Source of the DNA: an uncultured Alphaproteobacteria bacterium
GTDB lineage: Bacteria; Pseudomonadota; Alphaproteobacteria; Sphingomonadales; Sphingomonadaceae
Assembly: GCA_903939555.1 (NCBI GenBank)
Contig: CAJAHV010000195.1
Span: 1 to 10,619 of the forward strand
DNA length: 10,619 bases
Reading direction: 5' to 3'
Below, in pieces: positions 6,287-10,619 of the stretch. Made by a program: the position numbers and the translations under genes. Numbering within the stretch: the first letter of the stretch is position 1; each line of letters starts with the position of its first letter. Under the pieces are notes generated by a model. It searched no databases and was not told where the DNA came from. It worked only from the letters and a program-made list of their open reading frames with translations.

Positions 6287-7159
6287 TCACAGTGAGAGAC
6301 TTGCCGCTATGGCTGCGGCGAGGTCGGCATGGGCCTTGTAGAGCGCGTCGGATGGCGCAGTGCCGCCGTTCACGAAGCTGGCGATGAACAAGGGCCCGGG
6401 CCGGGCGCGCACCGGCCAGACGATGGCGATGTCGTTGACGCTGCCATGGCCGCCGGTGCCGGTCTTATCCCCAACCTTCCAGCCCTTGGGCAGTCCGGCG
6501 CGCAAGCGCGTGTCGCCGGTGGTGTTGGCGACCAGCCAGCCGGTCAGCAGCGCGCGGCGGGCGGATGACAAGGTGGTGCCGGTGAGAAGCCGTTCCCAGG
6601 TCGCCGCCACCGCATCTGGGCTGGTGGTGTCACGGGCATCGCCGGGCAGCGCCTCGCTCATAAGCGGCTCGATGCGGTCGAGCCGGGTCACCCGGTCGCC
6701 GATGCCGCGCAGCCAGGCGGTCAGCCCGGCCGGGCCCCCAACGGCGGGCAGCAGCAGGTTGGCAGCGCTATTGTCGGAATAGATGATGGTCGCCTCGCAC
6801 AGTTCCGCGACACTCGCGGTGCCACCGACATGGGCCTTGGAGACCGGCGACACGTCGAGGATGTCGCTCGCCCTTACCGGGATGGCACGGTCAAGCCGGT
6901 CGAGCCCCTTGTCGACTCGGGCCAGCACCGCGGCGACGAGCAGCGCCTTGAAGGTGCTTGCCATCGGGAAGCGTTCGCCGCCGCGATGGCTGAAGCGCCG
7001 ACCGGTGACGGTATCGTGCACCGCCAGTCCGACCCGGCCGCCGGTGGCTTTTTCTGCGGCCGTGACCGCGACTCGCAAGTCCAGTGATGCGGGCCGCGCC
7101 AGCCCGGGCGCGGCCGTCATTGCCGCAGCCGTGAGGACAAAGGTACGACGATCGATCAT
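6287..7159 (-). CDS. class A beta-lactamase with Tat-like signal
   Basis: This is a periplasmic serine beta-lactamase of Ambler class A, 290 residues. Motifs: Ser68-Thr-Phe-Lys71 (S70xxK), Ser128-Asp-Asn130 (SDN), Glu164 in the omega loop (DRIEPLMSEALPGDARDTT) and Lys232-Thr-Gly234 (KTGTGGHGS, Ambler 234-236). The region after KTG resembles CTX-M-like and environmental chromosomal enzymes. The usual Asn170 is Ser (Ser168 here), and position 105 appears to be Val. There is no Cys at Ambler 69 or 238, so the GES/KPC-type disulfide is absent. The N-terminus (DRRTFVLTAAAMTAAPGLARPA) has a twin-arginine-like motif and hydrophobic stretch, with likely cleavage near residue 24. The start at 7159 is chosen over a Met at 7255 because AAAAGGA lies upstream and the signal begins there. 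No ampR-type regulator is adjacent. Confidence 0.95.
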   Translation of the reverse strand: MIDRRTFVLTAAAMTAAPGLARPASLDLRVAVTAAEKATGGRVGLAVHDTVTGRRFSHRGGERFPMASTFKALLVAAVLARVDKGLDRLDRAIPVRASDILDVSPVSKAHVGGTASVAELCEATIIYSDNSAANLLLPAVGGPAGLTAWLRGIGDRVTRLDRIEPLMSEALPGDARDTTSPDAVAATWERLLTGTTLSSARRALLTGWLVANTTGDTRLRAGLPKGWKVGDKTGTGGHGSVNDIAIVWPVRARPGPLFIASFVNGGTAPSDALYKAHADLAAAIAASLSL

Positions 7160-7291
7160 GGCTGTCCTTTTCTTGCGGCCGCATTTTGCGGGGCAAGGCG
7201 GCAGCGCGCAAGCGCCATGATAGGGCTTTGACGGCAGTGGCGGCAGGCGCGACAAGCAGGCAGCAGCTTCAGGACAGGGAAAGACGACCGC
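7160..7291. promoter_or_regulatory. divergent intergenic region between the beta-lactamase and an SDR gene
   Basis: This 132-bp gap should hold promoters for both genes. On the plus strand a good -35-like TTGACG lies at 7228-7233, but nothing close to a -10 consensus follows at 16-18 bp. On the minus strand TATCAT (7224-7219) could be a -10 for the beta-lactamase, with a poor -35. No clear operator palindrome is seen. Confidence 0.25.
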
Positions 7292-8089
7292 ATGATCGAT
7301 TACAAGGGGCAGGTGGCGCTGGTAACCGGCGGCGCATCGGGGATCGGCCGGGAGCTAGCGCTGGCCTTGGCGGCGCGCGGCGCCCGGGTGCTGGTCGCCG
7401 ATATCGATGGCGATGGCGCAGCGGCGACTGCGGCGGCGTCGGGCGGCGCGGCGCTGCAGGTCGATCTCGCCGAACCCGGCGCTGCGGCCGGGTTGCTCGA
7501 CCGCGCTTGGGGGCTGGCGGGCAAGGTCGATTTCATCGCGTCGAACGCCGGCATGGGCAGTGGCCCGGGGCCAAAGCGGTTGCTGAAGGCCGATCTTGAT
7601 GCCCAGCGGGTGGCGGCGATGTTCGAAGTCAACATGTTCGCCGCGATCCGTTTGGCGCAGGCTTATGTGCCGCGGCTGGAAGCTGCCGGCGGGCGCGGCC
7701 GGCTGATGATCACCGGCAGCGAAAATTCGCTGTCGGTGCCGGATGCGGTGAAGAGCTTCGGCCTCGGCCTGTATGCCGCGTCCAAGCATGGCGTTCTGGT
7801 GCTGGCCGAATGGCTGCGCGCCGAGTGCGCTGGCGGTGGCAAGCCGCTCGATGTCCATGTCCTGCTGCCGGGCGGGGTCTACACCGGGATGACGGCGGAC
7901 GGGCTGGGCCCCGATCCAGCGGGCTGGCCGGCCAACATGCACATCATCACGCCTGATCGCTGCGCCGAAATTGCGCTTGCCGGGCTTGATGCCGGGCTGT
8001 TCTGGATCCCGACGCACCGGCACCTTGCCGACGATATGGAACCGCGCCATGCGGGCTTAGCGAATGCGGTGCGCGTGCTGGGGCTGTAG
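7292..8089 (+). CDS. short-chain dehydrogenase/reductase, substrate unknown
   Basis: A 265-residue cytoplasmic oxidoreductase of the classical SDR fold. The cofactor loop TGGASGIG is at 12-19. Asp37 at the end of the second strand (LVADIDGD) favours NAD(H) over NADP(H). The NAG motif is at 85-87 and Asn114 of the catalytic tetrad lies in FEVNMF. Tyr161 and Lys165 form YAASK. The catalytic serine lies in TGSENSLS; Ser148, thirteen before Tyr161, has the usual spacing, though Ser143 or Ser146 are also possible. The long segment around DAVKSFGLGL before YAASK and the C-terminal HRHLADDMEPRH are not features I can tie to a named enzyme. AGGGAAAG upstream supports the start at 7292. It is divergent from the beta-lactamase and convergent with the next SDR gene. 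Confidence 0.93.
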   Translation: MIDYKGQVALVTGGASGIGRELALALAARGARVLVADIDGDGAAATAAASGGAALQVDLAEPGAAAGLLDRAWGLAGKVDFIASNAGMGSGPGPKRLLKADLDAQRVAAMFEVNMFAAIRLAQAYVPRLEAAGGRGRLMITGSENSLSVPDAVKSFGLGLYAASKHGVLVLAEWLRAECAGGGKPLDVHVLLPGGVYTGMTADGLGPDPAGWPANMHIITPDRCAEIALAGLDAGLFWIPTHRHLADDMEPRHAGLANAVRVLGL

Positions 8090-8128
8090 TCGGCTGGCTC
8101 GGGGCCAGCGCTGCGGGGGAGGGTGCTT

Positions 8129-8160
8129 CCCGGGGCGGTTGGTTCAGCTGTCGCCCCGGG
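8129..8160. terminator. hairpin between convergent SDR genes, possible bidirectional terminator
   Basis: CCCGGGGCG (8129-8137) and CGCCCCGGG (8152-8160) are perfect 9-bp inverted arms around a 14-base loop. They straddle the stop codon of the minus-strand SDR, so the right arm is coding. The plus-strand SDR ends 40 bp before. No T-run follows on either side, so it may instead protect 3' ends or terminate with help from Rho. Confidence 0.4.
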
Positions 8161-8902
8161 TCTGGCTGATGCCGCCCATCGTCAGCCCGCCGTCGACAAT
8201 GAACTCGCTGCCGGTCGAATAGCTGGCTTCGTCGCTGGCGAGATAGAGCACCAGATTGGTGACCTCTTCCGACCTTGCCATGCGTCCGAGCGGATAATCA
8301 TAGCCCTGGGTGTTCAAGCCTTCGGCCATCGGCGTGTCGATGATGCCGGGGTGGACCGAATTGCAGCGCACACCAAAGGGCGCCAGTTCCGCGGCTACCG
8401 CCTTGGTCAGCCCGCGCACCCCGAATTTGGAGGCGACATAAGCCGAGCCGCCCGGCGCGCCGCGCAAGCCTGCCACCGATGAAATGTTGATGATCGAGCC
8501 GCTGCCGCTCGCGACCAGCGCGCTGGTCGCGGCGCGGATGCCGAGAAAAACCCCGGTCAGGTTGATCTCGATCATGCGCTGCCACAAATCGAGCGGGTGA
8601 TCGACGATGGCGGCACCGCCGAAGATGCCGGCGTTGTTGACGAGGATATGCAGCCCGCCGAAATCGGCGACGCACAGCGCCACTGCTGCTGCCCAGTCAT
8701 CGGGTTTCGTCACATCGAGCCGGATATAGCGCGCATCGAAACCGAGTTCAGCTGCCAGCGCCGCGCCCTCGGCATCAAGGATGTCACCGAGCACCACGCG
8801 GGCACCTTCGGCAATGAAACGCCGTGCGTGTGCCGCGCCCATGCCGCGCGCCGCGCCGGTTATGAGCGCGACCTTGCCGGCAACGCGGCCGCTGCTGGTC
8901 AT
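8144..8902 (-). CDS. short-chain dehydrogenase/reductase, hydroxysteroid/cyclic-alcohol dehydrogenase-like
   Basis: A 252-residue classical SDR. It has TGAARGMG at 15-22, Asp40 in VVLGDILD (NAD(H) preference), LDVT at 62-65, NNAG at 89-92, Asn114 (EINLTG), Ser142 in INISSVAG, Tyr155 and Lys159 in YVASK, the PG motif at 185-186, and the usual C-terminus with GSEFIVDGG. Overall it resembles 3-alpha/20-beta-hydroxysteroid and cyclopentanol dehydrogenases, but the substrate cannot be assigned from sequence alone. It shares only the common SDR frame with the neighbour at 7292, so the pair does not look like a recent duplication. Its ATG overlaps the rnd TGA by 4 nt (ATGA), and GGAGGA lies seven bases upstream inside rnd, so it is probably cotranscribed and translationally coupled with rnd. 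Confidence 0.94.
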   Translation of the reverse strand: MTSSGRVAGKVALITGAARGMGAAHARRFIAEGARVVLGDILDAEGAALAAELGFDARYIRLDVTKPDDWAAAVALCVADFGGLHILVNNAGIFGGAAIVDHPLDLWQRMIEINLTGVFLGIRAATSALVASGSGSIINISSVAGLRGAPGGSAYVASKFGVRGLTKAVAAELAPFGVRCNSVHPGIIDTPMAEGLNTQGYDYPLGRMARSEEVTNLVLYLASDEASYSTGSEFIVDGGLTMGGISQTRGDS

Positions 8903-10080
8903 CCGATGTCCTCCGAATCCGAAACCCTGGTCATGGTCAGTTTGCCGGCCTTGACGACAAAGCCCAGATCCCCTTCGACGAGCGCCAGCGCATCCTTGCC
9001 GAAGATATCGCGGCGCCAGCCTGCGAGCACCGGCAGACCCTCGGTTACCCCGGCAGCAATCGCATCGATATCATCGCCGCGCACGATCAGCTTGGGGGCG
9101 ACGCCGCTCTCCTTGCTGCGGATCTTGAGCAGCAGCTTGAGCAAGTCGGCGATCAGCGCGCCTTCCGACGACAGCCCGGGTCGCTGCGGCTCGCGCGCCG
9201 GCATTTCTTCGGGTGCAAGCGGTTCGGCATCCTGGAGGGCGCGGATCAGCCGGTCGCCGATGGCGTTGCTGCCCCATGCCGCCGACAGGCCGCGCACCTT
9301 GGCAAGATCGGACTGTGATCGCGGTGGACTGCCGGCAAGATCGCCCAGCGTTTCGTCCTTGACGATGCGGCCGCGCGGCACATCCTTGTCCTGTGCTTCG
9401 AGTTCGCGCCATTTCGCCAGCGCCTTCAACCGTCCGAGCACATCGGCCTTTCGGCTCGGCAGGCGCAGCCTTGCCCACGCCTTTTCGGGGTCATTGGCAT
9501 AGGTTGCCGGGTCGCACACGCGCGCCATTTCATCGTCGAGCCAGCCGCCGCGGCCGGTGCGGCGCAGCTTGTCGACCATCTTGGGGAACAGCGTCGCCAG
9601 ATGGGTGACATCCCCGATGGCATATTCGAGCTGGCGGTCATTGAGCGGCCGCCGGCTCCAGTCGGTGAAGCGGGCGCCCTTGTCGACCTGATGGCCGAGA
9701 TAGGCAGCGACGAGGTTGGTATAGCCGATCTGTTCGCCCAGCCCCAAAGCCATGGCGGCAATCTGGGTGTCGAACAGCGGTGCCGGGGTCTTGCCGGTCA
9801 GATTGTAGATGATTTCAAGGTCCTGCCCGCCGGCGTGAAAGACCTTGAGCACCTCGTCCTCGACAAGCAGTTTCAGCAACGGGCCAAGGTCGATCCCCGG
9901 TGCCTTGGGGTCGATCGCGGCCGCTTCGGTCGGGCTGGCAACCTGCACGAGGCAGAGATCGGGGTAATAGGTGCTTTCCCGCATGAATTCGGTATCGACC
10001 GTGACAAAATCCGCCTCGGCGAGGCGTTCGCACAGGGCGGTGAGGGTCTGGGTGTCGGTGACGAGCGGATGAATGAGCAT
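8899..10080 (-). CDS. rnd: ribonuclease D
   Basis: RNase D is a DEDDy-type 3'-to-5' exoribonuclease that trims the 3' ends of tRNA precursors and other small RNAs. The 393-residue protein has the exonuclease domain at about 1-175: Asp29 and Glu31 in VDTEFMRE (Exo I), Asp87 in FHAGGQDLEI (Exo II), and Tyr153 with Asp157 in YAIGDVTHL (Exo III). One HRDC domain follows around 210-290 (WRELEAQDKDVPRGRIVKD), then a less conserved second helical domain. The start at 10080 (MLIHPLVTDT) matches the family. A Met at 10143 would add residues unlike the family and run through the divergent promoter region. No strong Shine-Dalgarno sequence precedes it, and a possible -10 (TATGGC) lies only five bases upstream of the ATG, so a very short or absent leader is possible. 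It is divergent from aspS. Confidence 0.95.
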   Translation of the reverse strand: MLIHPLVTDTQTLTALCERLAEADFVTVDTEFMRESTYYPDLCLVQVASPTEAAAIDPKAPGIDLGPLLKLLVEDEVLKVFHAGGQDLEIIYNLTGKTPAPLFDTQIAAMALGLGEQIGYTNLVAAYLGHQVDKGARFTDWSRRPLNDRQLEYAIGDVTHLATLFPKMVDKLRRTGRGGWLDDEMARVCDPATYANDPEKAWARLRLPSRKADVLGRLKALAKWRELEAQDKDVPRGRIVKDETLGDLAGSPPRSQSDLAKVRGLSAAWGSNAIGDRLIRALQDAEPLAPEEMPAREPQRPGLSSEGALIADLLKLLLKIRSKESGVAPKLIVRGDDIDAIAAGVTEGLPVLAGWRRDIFGKDALALVEGDLGFVVKAGKLTMTRVSDSEDIG

Positions 10081-10107
10081 GAACCGCCATAACCCAGCCG
10101 CTCGCGC

Positions 10108-10113
10108 TTGACA
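10108..10113 (+). promoter_or_regulatory. aspS: candidate -35 element for aspS
   Basis: TTGACA, a perfect sigma-70-type -35 hexamer, lies 67 bp before the aspS ATG. At the standard spacing the -10 would fall inside the palindrome at 10128-10145, where the match is poor (TGTCAC). The overlapping minus-strand TTGTCA could serve rnd. Confidence 0.3.
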
Positions 10114-10127
10114 AAGCGGCAGGCTAT

Positions 10128-10145
10128 GTGTGTCACGCGACACAC
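10128..10145. promoter_or_regulatory. 18-bp perfect palindrome between rnd and aspS, candidate operator
   Basis: GTGTGTC-ACGC-GACACAC has 7-bp perfect arms around a four-base centre. It lies mid-gap between two divergent genes and overlaps the expected -10 of the aspS promoter. This is the typical position for a dimeric repressor site. The regulator is unknown. Confidence 0.4.
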
Positions 10146-10180
10146 CGATTATTGTTCCTGAATTGCCCGGATTTTGTTCT

Positions 10181-10619
10181 ATGCACGCTTATCGCACCCA
10201 TGATTGCGCCGCCCTGCGCGCCACCGATGCCGGCACCACCGCCCGGGTTTCGGGCTGGATCCATCGCAAGCGCGATCATGGCGGCGTATTGTTCATCGAT
10301 CTGCGCGATCATTTCGGCCTGACTCAGATTGTCGTCGGCCCCGGCTCGCCGGCGTTCGAAACGCTTGATCGTGCCCGGCTCGAATCGGTCGTCACCGTTA
10401 CTGGCGATGTCGTGATGCGCGAAGGCGGCGCGGTGAATGCCAATCTCGCGACGGGCGATATCGAAGTGCGCGCCCAGGCGGTGACCGTGCAGTCGGCGGC
10501 GACCGATCTGCCGATGCCGGTGGCCGGCGATGCCGAATATCCCGAGGATATCCGCCTTAAATACCGATTCCTCGATCTGCGCCGCGAACGGCTGCACGCC
10601 AACATGATGCTGCGTTCCG
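10181..10619 (+). CDS. aspS: aspartyl-tRNA synthetase, N-terminal part (cut by right window edge)
   Basis: AspRS charges tRNA-Asp with aspartate and, in many bacteria without AsnRS, also tRNA-Asn, which GatCAB then amidates. The 146 codons present cover the OB-fold anticodon-binding domain (SGWIHRKRDHGG at 24-35, FIDLRD, LTQIVV) and the start of the catalytic domain (DIRLKYRFLDLRRERLHANM, motif 1 region). His33 in RKRDHGG and Gly82/83 in REGGAVN correspond to the His31 and Gly82 linked to relaxed tRNA choice in Pseudomonas aeruginosa AspRS, so this enzyme is probably non-discriminating. The start at 10181 (MHAYRTHDC) is forced by an in-frame TGA upstream. The ribosome binding site is weak. 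The rest of the gene lies outside the window. Confidence 0.96.
   Translation, partial: MHAYRTHDCAALRATDAGTTARVSGWIHRKRDHGGVLFIDLRDHFGLTQIVVGPGSPAFETLDRARLESVVTVTGDVVMREGGAVNANLATGDIEVRAQAVTVQSAATDLPMPVAGDAEYPEDIRLKYRFLDLRRERLHANMMLRS

Noticed and set aside
6950..6975. Carbapenemase-type Cys69-Cys238 disulfide in the beta-lactamase
   Set aside because: Residue 69 is Ala and 238 is Gly, so the disulfide of KPC and GES enzymes is absent.
6287..7255. Beta-lactamase starting at Met 7255
   Set aside because: The extension would precede and mask the export signal. The Met at 7159 has AAAAGGA upstream.
7292..8902. The two SDR genes as a tandem duplication
   Set aside because: They are convergent, differ along most of their length and share only general SDR motifs.
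1..10619. CRISPR array, tRNA or rRNA genes, phage or defence genes
   Set aside because: No regularly spaced repeats, cloverleaf sequence or recognisable proteins of these kinds were seen on either strand.

Overview
The window is high-GC DNA with a strong preference for G or C at third codon positions. Gene content and order (serC-serA-hisZ-purA on one strand, an alphaproteobacterial-type RNase D, an AspRS beginning MHAYRTHDC) point to an alphaproteobacterium, most likely a sphingomonad. This assignment is inferred from remembered gene order and protein character; no search was run. Most of the window is chromosomal core metabolism. The accessory parts are an insertion sequence cut by the left edge, a class A beta-lactamase and two short-chain dehydrogenases (SDRs).

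Layout. 1-740: 5' part of an IS3-family insertion sequence, transposase on the minus strand, ending about 33 bp past the purA stop. 773-6078, minus strand: serC, serA, hisZ, purA in transcription order. These encode two enzymes of phosphorylated serine synthesis, the regulatory subunit of the first histidine enzyme, and adenylosuccinate synthetase. 6079-6286: a 208-bp structured leader before serC, with two hairpins, a run of six T after GC-rich sequence, and possible small ORFs. 6287-7159: a class A beta-lactamase on the minus strand directly upstream of that leader. 7292-8089: an SDR on the plus strand, divergent from the beta-lactamase. 8144-10080: RNase D followed by a second SDR on the minus strand, overlapping by 4 nt. 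10181 to the end: first 146 codons of aspS, divergent from rnd.

How the genes fit together. SerA and SerC make phosphoserine from 3-phosphoglycerate, and serine feeds glycine and one-carbon units to purine synthesis. HisZ pairs with HisG, which consumes ATP and PRPP, and histidine synthesis returns AICAR to the purine pathway. PurA commits IMP to AMP. The cluster therefore joins serine, histidine and purine supply. No complete novel system (defence, phage, CRISPR) is visible. The points most worth checking are the serC leader, the Ser in place of Asn170 in the beta-lactamase, the in-frame fused IS3 transposase, the 18-bp palindrome between rnd and aspS, and the rnd-SDR overlap.
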